Shown: positions 1 through 5,363, counted from the first letter of the stretch. The stretch is DNA of 5,363 nt from an uncultured Shinella sp. (GCA_946481465.1 CAMLOC010000298.1:1-5363), one strand, 5' to 3'. A program made the numbers and translations. Notes: a model not told the origin generated them from the sequence alone.

Positions 1-256
1 GATCGACGAAGAAGATGAGGAGGTCGACCTCGCCGGTCGCGATCAGCGCGCCGATCTGCTGGTCGCCGCCGAGCGGGCCGCTCTTGAGGCGGGTGACGTC
101 GAGGCCGGGACACGCCTCCAGCACCCGGCCGCCCGTCGTGCCGGTCGCCACGATCCTCGCCTGCGCCAGCGCCTTTTCATACTGCAGCGCAAAGGCCGCC
201 ATGTCGTCCTTCTTTTCGTCATGCGCGATGAGCGCGATGCATTTCCGGCGCGACAT
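1..256 (-). CDS. mgsA: Methylglyoxal synthase, N-terminal 85 residues (cut by window edge)
   Basis: Cytosolic enzyme that converts dihydroxyacetone phosphate to methylglyoxal and phosphate, a bypass of lower glycolysis. The reverse-strand translation starts [18 protein letters not shown] and carries the family hallmarks: the IALIAHD strand (His12, equivalent to E. coli His19), the phosphate-binding ATGTTG loop (residues 37-42), and [11 protein letters not shown] with Asp65 (equivalent to the catalytic E. coli Asp71). The visible part ends in LLIFFVD, so the last residue, Asp85, matches E. coli Asp91. The remaining C-terminal part (roughly 40 residues in short alphaproteobacterial forms) lies outside the window. 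The ATG at 256-254 is preceded by AAGGAA at 267-262 with a spacer of about six bases, which supports this start. It is co-directional with mepA but separated by 250 bp with its own candidate promoter, so it is probably a separate transcription unit. Confidence 0.95.
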   Translation of the reverse strand, partial: MSRRKCIALIAHDEKKDDMAAFALQYEKALAQARIVATGTTGGRVLEACPGLDVTRLKSGPLGGDQQIGALIATGEVDLLIFFVD

Positions 257-292
257 GGGCGTTCCTTGCGGCTTTAAATCGATTTGAACGCC

Positions 293-321
293 TTATACAA
301 AAGGGGCGAGGGCTTGAAAAG
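293..321 (-). promoter_or_regulatory. Candidate sigma-70-type promoter for mgsA
   Basis: On the reverse strand CTTTTC (321-316) and GTATAA (298-293) are separated by exactly 17 bases. Each matches the rhizobial consensus pair CTTGAC/CTATAT at four of six positions. This would start transcription near 286, about 30 bases before the mgsA ATG. The -35 region overlaps a small hairpin, GGGCTT-TTC-AAGCCC (324-310), which could affect access or be chance. Assigned by eye only. Confidence 0.4.
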
Positions 322-333
322 CCCCGGCCTGAT

Positions 334-496
334 ATGCCCCTTCATCCGCCTGCCGGCACCTTCTCCCCGCTTGCGGGGCGCGGGGGAGGAGGCGACGTTT
401 TTCCAGGCACCAGCGTCGGATGGGGAGGAATGCCTTTCCGCATATCCCTTCTCCCCGCTTGCGGGGAGAAGGTGGCGGCAGCCGGATGAGGGGCAT
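334..496. repeat. Rhizobial intergenic palindromic element (RIME/REP-like) with long inverted arms
   Basis: The outer arms, about 334-378 and 452-496, are inverted copies of each other over roughly 45 bases, with one indel and about four mismatches. Both read ATGCCCC..CATCCG..CTGCC and then CACCTTCTCCCCGC when each is read inward. Each arm holds its own shorter palindrome, and the centre (379-451) has a small CGACG/CGTCG pair (393-397 and 414-418). Arms of this sequence type are very common between genes in Rhizobium, Sinorhizobium and relatives, where they have been described as intergenic mosaic or REP-like elements. I assign it to that class by recognition, without a database match. No clear target duplication is seen at the edges. 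It begins 11 bases beyond the mepA stop. Reading frames across it are by-products of the repeat. Confidence 0.8.
447..472. repeat. Perfect 12-bp palindrome inside the intergenic element
   Basis: CCTTCTCCCCGC at 447-458 is followed by TT and its exact reverse complement at 461-472. As RNA in either direction it would form a very stable hairpin. It lies about 35 bases past the mepA stop codon on mepA's strand, so it could protect the 3' end of that transcript. It is not followed by a T run in either direction, so I do not call it an intrinsic terminator. Confidence 0.75.
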
Positions 497-506
497 ACAG
501 CGCTTA

Positions 507-1577
507 TTACTGAAGCGGCCGCGGGATGGGGATCGGCACGATAGCGGGCAGCATCGTGTCGGCGGCGATCACCGATTCGATCGTGCGCCCCGCACTCTCG
601 CCGCCGCCGGAAAAGGCGAGCGCCGTGGAGGAGACCCCGCCATTGCCCTGGTAGGTCACCGCCTGCTCGGAGGCGGGCGAAGCGCTGGCGAGCACCGTGC
701 CGCAGGCCTTCGGCAGGTCCGACATCTTGAGATACCAGGGCTTGACCGGCTTGGCGTCCTTCTTCGGCTTGGGCTTTGCCCAGGGCTCCTTGGTGAACCA
801 CCAGGCGAGCGACTTGTCGCAGCCGTCGCCGGCCGGCACGCGGGCCTGCGGCTTGCAGCCGGCCGCGCCTTCCGGGCACTTGATGCGGATGTGGAAGTGC
901 TCGTCATGGCCGTAGATCGGCCGCACCTTGCCGAGCAGCGAACGATCGCCCTGCCAGGTCTCGCATAGCTTCTTCTTGATGGCCGGGTTGACGAAGACGC
1001 GCTCGACCTGCGGGTAGCTCGCCGCCTTCATGACGAGACGGGCATGGGTAGCGGTCCAGCGGCGCGAATCGACCGTCAGGAACTTGCTCTTGTCGAGCAT
1101 GGAGGTGAAGGGCAGCTTCTCGCGCTCTTCGGCGGACATCCTGTGGTCCGGCATGGGCGTGAACCAGATATCTGCATCGAGCCCGACCTGGTGCGAGGCA
1201 TGGCCCGACAGCATCGGCCCGCCGCGCGGCTGGGAAATGTCGCCGAGCAGCAGGCCCGGCCAGCCGAGCGTCCGCGCGTCCTGCGAAAACTGTTCGATGA
1301 GCGCGATCATGTCCGGATGCCCCCAGCGCCGGTTGCGCGAAAGGCGCATGGCCTGCCAGGACGGGCCGTCCGTCGGGATCGCCACGGCGCCGGCGATGCA
1401 GCCCTTGGCGTAGGAGCCGTAGGGGCTTGCCGCCATGCTGGCCGGCAGGCGCTTGGCGCCGAACAGTTCCTTGGCCGGCCGCTCCTCGGCTGCAAGCGGG
1501 CCTGTGAGCGCGGTCAGCGCAAGGCCGGCGGCAAGGAGGCAGGTGGTCACGCGGGAAAGGGTGGAAAGCAAAGGCAT
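507..1577 (-). CDS. mepA: Penicillin-insensitive murein endopeptidase, M74 family
   Basis: Periplasmic zinc peptidase that cuts D-alanyl-meso-diaminopimelate cross-links in peptidoglycan. The 356-residue product starts with a Sec signal (MPLLSTLSR, then a hydrophobic stretch to about residue 26, cleavage near 30). The LAS-type metal site is intact: GHASHQVGLDAD supplies His129 and Asp136, and GHDEHFHIRI supplies His224, His227 and His229. The spacing equals that of E. coli MepA (zinc ligands His113, Asp120, His211). Six mature cysteines (60, 205, 234, 241, 253, 292) fall in the spacing of the three E. coli disulfides. The core is followed by about 64 extra residues ending in a proline-rich tail (PIPIPRPLQ), making it longer than E. 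coli MepA (274). I chose the ATG at 1577; an in-frame TTG at 1598 would add seven residues ahead of the signal. The SD is weak (CCGGA). It is divergent from the yej operon. Confidence 0.95.
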   Translation of the reverse strand: MPLLSTLSRVTTCLLAAGLALTALTGPLAAEERPAKELFGAKRLPASMAASPYGSYAKGCIAGAVAIPTDGPSWQAMRLSRNRRWGHPDMIALIEQFSQDARTLGWPGLLLGDISQPRGGPMLSGHASHQVGLDADIWFTPMPDHRMSAEEREKLPFTSMLDKSKFLTVDSRRWTATHARLVMKAASYPQVERVFVNPAIKKKLCETWQGDRSLLGKVRPIYGHDEHFHIRIKCPEGAAGCKPQARVPAGDGCDKSLAWWFTKEPWAKPKPKKDAKPVKPWYLKMSDLPKACGTVLASASPASEQAVTYQGNGGVSSTALAFSGGGESAGRTIESVIAADTMLPAIVPIPIPRPLQ

Positions 1578-1605
1578 CGTCCGGTCTGAAAATCGCAATC
1601 GCTGA

Positions 1606-1630
1606 CGAAAGGTAAAGGATCATCCTTTCG
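1606..1630. promoter_or_regulatory. Nested inverted repeats upstream of mepA (possible operator or leader hairpin)
   Basis: CGAAAGG (1606-1612) pairs with CCTTTCG (1624-1630) over an 11-base spacer. A second, overlapping palindrome, AAAGGAT-C-ATCCTTT (1614-1628), competes for the same right half. The site is 29-53 bases ahead of the mepA ATG and could be a protein-binding site or two alternative leader hairpins. Nothing in the window identifies a regulator. Confidence 0.35.
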
Positions 1631-1687
1631 CGGAGGTGAATCGTCGCCCGGAATAGGCGGGCCAAAAACCGCCGCTTTCATGGCAGG

Positions 1688-1716
1688 CCTGTCAATTGCC
1701 CGGATTTTGCCTATTC
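1688..1716 (+). promoter_or_regulatory. Candidate promoter for the yej operon
   Basis: CCTGTC (1688-1693) and CTATTC (1711-1716) are spaced by 17 bases. Each matches the rhizobial CTTGAC/CTATAT pair at four of six positions, and the pair would give a 5' leader of about 35 bases before yejA. The -35 half overlaps the near-palindrome TGGCAGGCCTGTCA (1681-1694). On the other strand a perfect TTGACA (1695-1690) lies in the same place, pointing toward mepA, but no good -10 follows at 16-18 bases. Overlapping divergent promoters are possible. Confidence 0.35.
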
Positions 1717-1758
1717 TCTGGTTCACGCTTCGGCGAACCAAACGAAAGGTATTTCGGC

Positions 1759-3609
1759 ATGCAGGCAGCCTCCGGGAAAATCGTGTTCACCATCGCCCTC
1801 GCCCTGTCGCTGGCGGCCGCGGCCGGTGCGAAGGCCCAGGAGGCGAAGGAGCCCGTCTGGCGTAACGGTATCTCGACCATCGGCGAATTGAAGCGCCCGA
1901 ACGGCTTCGAACGCTTCGACTATGTCAATGCCGACGCGCCGAAGGGCGGCGAACTGAAAATGTCCGAAACCGGCACGTTCGACACGTTCAATCCCGTTCT
2001 CTCCAAGGGCGAGGCGGCGACCGGCGTCGCCACCCTCGTCTTCGACACGCTGCTGAAATCCGCCGACGACGAGATCACCGCCTCCTATGGCCTGCTCGCC
2101 GAAGCCGTCTCCTATCCCGACGACTTTTCCTCGGCGACCTTCCGCCTGCGCCCGGAGGCGAAATGGGCGGACGGCCAGCCGGTGACGCCCGAGGACGTGA
2201 TCTTCTCCTTCGACAAGTCGAAGGAGCACAATCCGCTGCTTTCCAACTATTACCGCCATGTGATCTCGGCGGAAAAGACCGGCGAGCGCGACGTCACCTT
2301 CCGCTTCGACGAGAAGAACAACCGCGAACTGCCGAACATCCTCGGCCAGTTCCCCATCGTGCCGAAGCACTGGTGGGAGGGCACGGACGCCAAGGGCAAC
2401 AAGCGCGACATCGGCCGCACGACGCTGGAGCCGGTGATGGGCTCCGGGCCGTACAGGATCGCCTCCTTCCAGGCAGGCGGCTCCATCCGCTTCGAACTGC
2501 GTGACGACTATTGGGGCAAGGACCTCAACGTGAATGTCGGCCAGCACAATTTCCGCACCATCACCTACACGTTCTTCGGCGACAGGAACGTCGAATTCGA
2601 GGCCTTCCGCGCCGGCAATGTCGACTATGTCCAGGACAACAGCGCCAGCCACTGGGCGACGGCCTATGACTTCCCGGCCGTGAAGGACGGCCGCGTGGTG
2701 CGCGAGGAGATCGAGAACCCGCTGCGCGCCGTGGGCATCATGCAGGCCTTCGTGCCGAACCTGCGGCGCGACAAGTTCAAGGACCAGCGGGTGCGCGAGG
2801 CGCTGAACTACGCCTTCGACTTCGAGGAGCTGAACCGGACCCTCGCCTACAACGCCTACCAGCGCGTCGACAGCTATTTCTGGAACACGGAGCTTGCATC
2901 TTCCGGCCTGCCGGAAGGCCGGGAGAAGGAGATCCTGGAGGAGCTGAAGGACAAGGTCCCCGCCGCCGTCTTCACCACGCCCTATACCAACCCCGTCAAC
3001 GGCGACCCCCAGAAGGTGCGCGAGAACCTGCGCAAGGCGGTCGCGCTGTTCAAGGAGGCCGGCTACGAGCTGAAGGGCAGCAAGCTGGTGAACGTGAAGA
3101 CCGGCGAACCCTTCGGCTTCGAGATCCTCCTGTCCAACCCCTCCTTCGAGCGCACGGTCGCCCCCTTCGTCGCCAGCGTGAAGAAGATCGGCATCGATGC
3201 GCGCATGCGCACCGTCGATGCCTCGCAATATACCAACCGCATCCGCAGCTTCGACTACGACATGATCTACGGCATCTGGGCGCAATCACTCGTGCCCGGC
3301 AACGAGCAGAGCGACTATTGGGGCTCCGCCGCCGTCGACCTGCAGGGATCGAAGAACTATGCCGGCATCGCCGATCCGGCGATCGACGAGCTGATCCGCA
3401 GGATCGTCTTCGCATCGGACCGCGAGGAGCTGGTGGCGACCACCAGGGCGCTCGACCGCGTGCTGCTCGCCCATCACTATGTCGTGCCGCTGTTCTACGC
3501 CAAGGCCCAGCGCATCGCCTATTGGAACCACCTCGCCCGCCCCGCCGAACTGCCCTATTACGGCCTCGGTTTCCCCGATGTCTGGTGGTCGAAGAATGCC
3601 GCGAAATGA
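1759..3609 (+). CDS. yejA: Periplasmic substrate-binding protein of a YejABEF-type peptide/muropeptide ABC importer
   Basis: Binds its ligand in the periplasm and delivers it to the YejB/YejE channel. The 616-residue product has a clear Sec signal peptide with cleavage after AKA (residues 24-26), and then the YejA-type start (FDYVNADAPKGGEL near 53-66). The family 5 solute-binding signature RLRPEAKWADGQPVT..DVIFSF lies at 129-151, and the tail is the characteristic FPDVWWSKNAAK. Length is close to E. coli YejA (604). There is no lipobox, so it should be a soluble protein. The ATG at 1759 has AAAGG at 1745-1749; a TTG at 1696 in frame would place 21 residues ahead of the signal and is rejected. 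In Enterobacteria this family imports microcin C and affects antimicrobial peptide resistance. In Agrobacterium a Yej-type system with its binding protein YepA imports muropeptides. Sequence alone does not tell which ligand this one prefers. Confidence 0.93.
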   Translation: MQAASGKIVFTIALALSLAAAAGAKAQEAKEPVWRNGISTIGELKRPNGFERFDYVNADAPKGGELKMSETGTFDTFNPVLSKGEAATGVATLVFDTLLKSADDEITASYGLLAEAVSYPDDFSSATFRLRPEAKWADGQPVTPEDVIFSFDKSKEHNPLLSNYYRHVISAEKTGERDVTFRFDEKNNRELPNILGQFPIVPKHWWEGTDAKGNKRDIGRTTLEPVMGSGPYRIASFQAGGSIRFELRDDYWGKDLNVNVGQHNFRTITYTFFGDRNVEFEAFRAGNVDYVQDNSASHWATAYDFPAVKDGRVVREEIENPLRAVGIMQAFVPNLRRDKFKDQRVREALNYAFDFEELNRTLAYNAYQRVDSYFWNTELASSGLPEGREKEILEELKDKVPAAVFTTPYTNPVNGDPQKVRENLRKAVALFKEAGYELKGSKLVNVKTGEPFGFEILLSNPSFERTVAPFVASVKKIGIDARMRTVDASQYTNRIRSFDYDMIYGIWAQSLVPGNEQSDYWGSAAVDLQGSKNYAGIADPAIDELIRRIVFASDREELVATTRALDRVLLAHHYVVPLFYAKAQRIAYWNHLARPAELPYYGLGFPDVWWSKNAAK

Positions 3610-3704
3610 GCCGGGGCTTGCGCCGTGCGGCGTCCTCGGCTCCATATAGCGATGACGAATCACCGCCGCGGACAGCGGCGGCAGAACGGAAGGGTTGGGC
3701 TTGA
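3606..3704 (+). CDS. Possible 32-residue minicistron overlapping the yejA stop
   Basis: An ATG at 3606 overlaps the yejA stop as ATGA and opens a frame of 32 codons (MSRGLRRAASSAPYSDDESP and 12 more) ending at TGA 3702-3704. The peptide is basic and alanine-rich, with no recognisable domain, signal or membrane segment. There is no strong SD of its own (only GAAGAA-like sequence upstream), so any translation would come from ribosomes ending yejA. The next short frame starts on its stop codon. It may be chance coding in a GC-rich gap, or its translation rather than its product may matter, by carrying ribosomes toward yejB. I have no homology evidence. Confidence 0.25.
   Translation: MSRGLRRAASSAPYSDDESPPRTAAAERKGWA
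3608..3642 (+). other. Composite stem-loop just after yejA
   Basis: GAGCCG (3608-3613) pairs with CGGCTC (3637-3642), and inside it CGCC-GTGC-GGCG (3621-3632) forms an inner hairpin. It starts within the yejA stop overlap and has no U tract after it, so it is not an intrinsic terminator. Stem-loops after a binding-protein gene often protect the upstream message from 3' decay and give more binding protein than permease, as known for malE-malF; that role is inferred here. Confidence 0.45.
3663..3681 (+). other. GC-only hairpin in the yejA-yejB gap
   Basis: CCGCCGC (3663-3669) and GCGGCGG (3675-3681) form a perfect 7-bp stem with loop GGACA. It ends seven bases before the GGAAGGG ribosome-binding sequence at 3688-3694. 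It could slow decay or ribosomes; GC-rich sequence also makes such stems by chance. Confidence 0.35.
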
Positions 3705-3763
3705 CCGACGGGACTGCGCCAAGAAAAGAAGACCGGCAACCGGCAGCAGCGGGTAACCGCTGA
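3701..3763 (+). CDS. Possible 20-codon leader minicistron coupled to yejB
   Basis: A TTG start at 3701 overlaps the previous TGA (TTGA) and is preceded by GGAAGGG (3688-3694) with a six-base spacer, the best Shine-Dalgarno in the gap. The 20 codons encode [19 protein letters not shown] after the initiator and end at TGA 3761-3763, which overlaps the yejB ATG as TGATG. The peptide has no recognisable domain. Its likely role, if translated, is to deliver ribosomes through the hairpin at 3747-3762 to the yejB start, which lacks a clear SD. The strong SD and the double overlap argue for it. The TTG start and short length keep this a proposal. Confidence 0.4.
   Translation: MTDGTAPRKEDRQPAAAGNR
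3747..3762 (+). promoter_or_regulatory. Hairpin with GUAA tetraloop covering the yejB initiation region
   Basis: CAGCGG (3747-3752), loop GTAA (3753-3756) and CCGCTG (3757-3762) form a perfect 6-bp stem with a GNRA-type loop that ends at the base before the yejB ATG. It occupies the place where an SD would sit. The TAA within the loop is in frame with yejB, so no upstream in-frame start exists and the ATG at 3763 is forced. Ribosomes finishing the 20-codon frame would have to open this stem. Confidence 0.55.
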
Positions 3764-4839
3764 TGGGCGCCTATATCCTCCGACGCATCCTGCTGATGAT
3801 CCCGACGATCTTCGGCATCATGGCGATTTCCTTCGCGATCGTGCAGTTCGCCCCCGGCGGCCCGGTCGAGCAGGTCATTTCCGACCTCACCAGCCAGGGT
3901 TCCGGCGACCGCCTGTCCGGCGGCGGCAGCATAGTGCAGGATGCCGGGCAGGACAGCGCCTATCGCGGCGCGCGCGGCCTCGATCCGGAATTCATCGCCA
4001 AGCTGGAAAAGCAGTTCGGCTTCGACAAGCCGCCGCTCGAGCGCTTCTTCACCATGATGGGTGACTACCTGCGCTTCGATTTCGGCGAGAGCTTCTTCCG
4101 CAACACGTCCGTCATCGACCTCATCGCCCAGAAGATGCCGGTCTCCATCTCGCTCGGCGTGTGGATCCTCCTCTTCTCCTACGCCATCTCCATCCCGCTC
4201 GGCATCCAGAAGGCCGTGAAGGACGGTTCGGCCTTCGATGTCTGGACTTCCGGCATCATCATCGTCGGATACGCCGTGCCGAGCTTCCTCTTCGGCATCC
4301 TGCTGATCGTGCTCTTCGCCGGCGGCTCCTTCCTCGACTGGTTCCCGCTGCGCGGCATCGTCTCGGACAATTTCGACAGCCTCGCCTGGTGGCAGAAGCC
4401 GCTCGACTACATGTGGCACATGACGCTGCCGCTGATCACGCTCCTCCTGTCCGCCTTCGCCACGACGACGCTGCTCACGAAGAACTCGTTCATCGACGAG
4501 ATCAAGAAGCAATACGTCACCACGGCCCGCGCCAAGGGCCTCACCGAGCGGCAGGTGCTCTACGGCCACGTCTTCCGCAACGCCATGCTGATCATCATCG
4601 CGGGCTTTCCGGGCGCCTTCATCTCGGCCTTCTTCACCGGTTCGCTGCTCATCGAATATATCTTCTCGCTCGATGGCCTCGGCCGCCTCGGCTACGATTC
4701 CATCGTCCGGCGCGACTATCCCATCGTCTTCGCGACACTGTTCATCTTCTCGCTGATGGGCCTCGTCGTCAGCCTCATCTCCGACCTCATCTATACCTGG
4801 GTCGATCCGCGCATCGATTTCGAGCGGAGGGACGTGTGA
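3763..4839 (+). CDS. yejB: Inner-membrane permease of the Yej ABC importer
   Basis: One of the two channel subunits that pass peptide-type ligands from YejA into the cytoplasm, powered by YejF. The 358-residue protein opens [15 protein letters not shown], almost the E. coli YejB start. It has about six membrane segments, near residues 9-30, 129-148, 162-187, 220-240, 275-298 and 321-347. The conserved cytoplasmic EAA-type loop that docks the ATPase is at 251-274 (TARAKGL...YGHVFRNA). Between segments 1 and 2 is a periplasmic region whose first part (about 43-70) is Gly/Ser/Asp-rich and looks flexible. Length matches E. coli YejB (364). An in-frame TAA nine bases upstream fixes the start. There is no clear SD, so translation may be coupled to the preceding short frame. 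The stop overlaps the yejE start (TGATG), the usual sign of coupled permease subunits. Confidence 0.95.
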   Translation: MGAYILRRILLMIPTIFGIMAISFAIVQFAPGGPVEQVISDLTSQGSGDRLSGGGSIVQDAGQDSAYRGARGLDPEFIAKLEKQFGFDKPPLERFFTMMGDYLRFDFGESFFRNTSVIDLIAQKMPVSISLGVWILLFSYAISIPLGIQKAVKDGSAFDVWTSGIIIVGYAVPSFLFGILLIVLFAGGSFLDWFPLRGIVSDNFDSLAWWQKPLDYMWHMTLPLITLLLSAFATTTLLTKNSFIDEIKKQYVTTARAKGLTERQVLYGHVFRNAMLIIIAGFPGAFISAFFTGSLLIEYIFSLDGLGRLGYDSIVRRDYPIVFATLFIFSLMGLVVSLISDLIYTWVDPRIDFERRDV

Positions 4840-5363
4840 TGAGCGCCGTGACGGATGCGACGCCTGTCGTCCCGCCGAAGAAGGGCCTGTTGAACCCGAC
4901 GAACCTGCGCCGCTGGGAGAACTTCAAGGCGAACCGCCGCGGCTACTGGTCGCTGTGGATCTTCCTCGTCATCTTCGTCCTCAGCCTGTTCGCCGAGTTC
5001 ATCGCCAACGACCGGCCGATCCTCGTCTCCTACAAGGGCGAGATCCTCTTGACGGCCTTCGTTGATTATCCGGAAGAAAAATATTTGGGTGAGATGGGAT
5101 TTCTTGCCGTCACTGACTATCAAGCTTCCGAGATTTCAGATGAAATCCACGCCAATGGCTGGATGATCTGGCCACCGATCCGCTATTCCTATAGCAGCAC
5201 GAACGCCTATGTTCCGCATTCAGCGCCGACCGAGCCGTTTTGGCTGATGTCCCAGGAAGAACGTTGCGCCGGCTATCCAGGTGGCGTTTCGGACCTGAAG
5301 TGTACTTGGAGCAACCTCAACTGGCTCGGCACGGACGACCAGGCGCGCGACGTGCTCGCCCGC
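4839..5363 (+). CDS. yejE: Second inner-membrane permease of the Yej ABC importer, N-terminal 175 residues (cut by window edge)
   Basis: Partner channel subunit to YejB. The ATG at 4839 overlaps the yejB stop (TGATG) and has GGAGG at 4826-4830 with an eight-base spacer. A proline/lysine-rich cytoplasmic start, with NLRRWENFKANRRGYWSLW (residues 22-40) leading into the membrane, is typical of YejE. It is followed by one membrane segment at about 36-57 and then the long periplasmic loop with YKGE, VDYPEEKY, GWMIWPPIRYSY and NWLGTDDQARDVLAR, the conserved lead-in to the channel domain. The remaining membrane segments and the EAA loop lie beyond the window, and yejF should follow. The frame is open throughout. 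Codon use changes abruptly within the loop (5061-5306), described separately. The protein motifs stay conserved across it, so the gene looks functional. Confidence 0.94.
   Translation, partial: MSAVTDATPVVPPKKGLLNPTNLRRWENFKANRRGYWSLWIFLVIFVLSLFAEFIANDRPILVSYKGEILLTAFVDYPEEKYLGEMGFLAVTDYQASEISDEIHANGWMIWPPIRYSYSSTNAYVPHSAPTEPFWLMSQEERCAGYPGGVSDLKCTWSNLNWLGTDDQARDVLAR
5061..5306 (+). other. AT-ending codon patch inside yejE (probable recombined segment)
   Basis: Counting third positions along yejE: codons 1-74 contain 2 ending in A or T, codons 75-156 contain 37 of 82, and codons 157-175 contain none of 19. The left edge is at GTT-GAT-TAT (5061) and the right edge at TGT-ACT (5301-5306). The patch is in frame and keeps YejE motifs, so it looks like a homologous segment from a lower-GC relative rather than an insertion. 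It lies within the periplasmic loop after membrane segment 1. Confidence 0.65.

Noticed and set aside
15..287. 90-codon forward frame at the left edge
   Set aside because: Antisense to mgsA, whose catalytic motifs are unmistakable.
447..472. Intrinsic terminator for mepA
   Set aside because: The palindrome is strong but no T run follows it on mepA's strand (GATATGCGG follows).
334..496. CRISPR array
   Set aside because: Two inverted arms only, with no regularly spaced direct repeats.
274..879. Frames running through the intergenic repeat, on both strands
   Set aside because: They read through the palindromic element and the wrong frame of mepA; Arg/Pro-rich translations of this kind are typical of these repeats.
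904..1665. 253-codon reverse-strand frame overlapping mepA
   Set aside because: Shifted frame of mepA; the mepA frame has the metal site, cysteine pattern and signal peptide.
1696..1758. Upstream TTG start of yejA
   Set aside because: It would put 21 residues before the signal peptide and overlaps the candidate promoter; the ATG at 1759 has an SD and a normal signal.
1723..3285. 520-codon open frame on the reverse strand
   Set aside because: It lies entirely opposite yejA, which has signal peptide, family signature and good SD. Long antisense frames are a by-product of GC-rich third positions; the translation is low-complexity Val/Gly/Arg/Asp/Glu with no domain.
3286..4569. 427-codon open frame on the reverse strand
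   Set aside because: Opposite yejA and yejB and across their gap; it is a composition-driven frame rich in Glu/Arg/Asp/Gly with no recognisable motif.

Overview
This is a high-GC stretch of alphaproteobacterial chromosome, most likely from Rhizobiaceae (Rhizobium/Agrobacterium/Shinella/Ensifer type). The assignment rests on the strongly GC-biased third codon positions, the protein flavour, and an intergenic palindromic element of the family scattered through rhizobial genomes. It also rests on the gene set: methylglyoxal synthase, MepA endopeptidase and a YejABE-type ABC importer. Genus cannot be fixed from the sequence alone.

Layout. Two genes run leftward: mgsA (1-256, cut by the left edge) and mepA (507-1577). 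Between them lies a 250-bp spacer, most of it an inverted-repeat element (334-496), with a candidate mgsA promoter next to it. A 181-bp divergent control region (1578-1758) separates mepA from a rightward operon: yejA (1759-3609), a 153-bp gap, yejB (3763-4839) and yejE (4839 onward, cut by the right edge). yejF, the ATPase gene, would be expected just beyond the window.

How the genes fit together. MepA cuts peptide cross-links in periplasmic murein. YejA captures peptides or muropeptides in the periplasm, and YejB/YejE with YejF carry them inward. In Rhizobiales a Yej-type importer is known to take up muropeptides in place of AmpG, so the divergent mepA-yej pair may be a wall-cutting and wall-recycling module. 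This link is inference from gene position.

Most interesting points. (1) The yejA-yejB gap is tiled by two very short reading frames whose starts and stops overlap each other and the flanking genes. The yejB start has no clear Shine-Dalgarno and sits directly behind a 6-bp hairpin with a GUAA loop. Together these suggest that yejB translation depends on ribosomes arriving from upstream. (2) yejE is a sharp codon mosaic: 2 of its first 74 codons end in A/T, then 37 of the next 82, then 0 of the last 19. The patch matches the periplasmic loop and suggests replacement by recombination (or a chimeric assembly). No wholly new gene system is evident; the genes themselves belong to known families.
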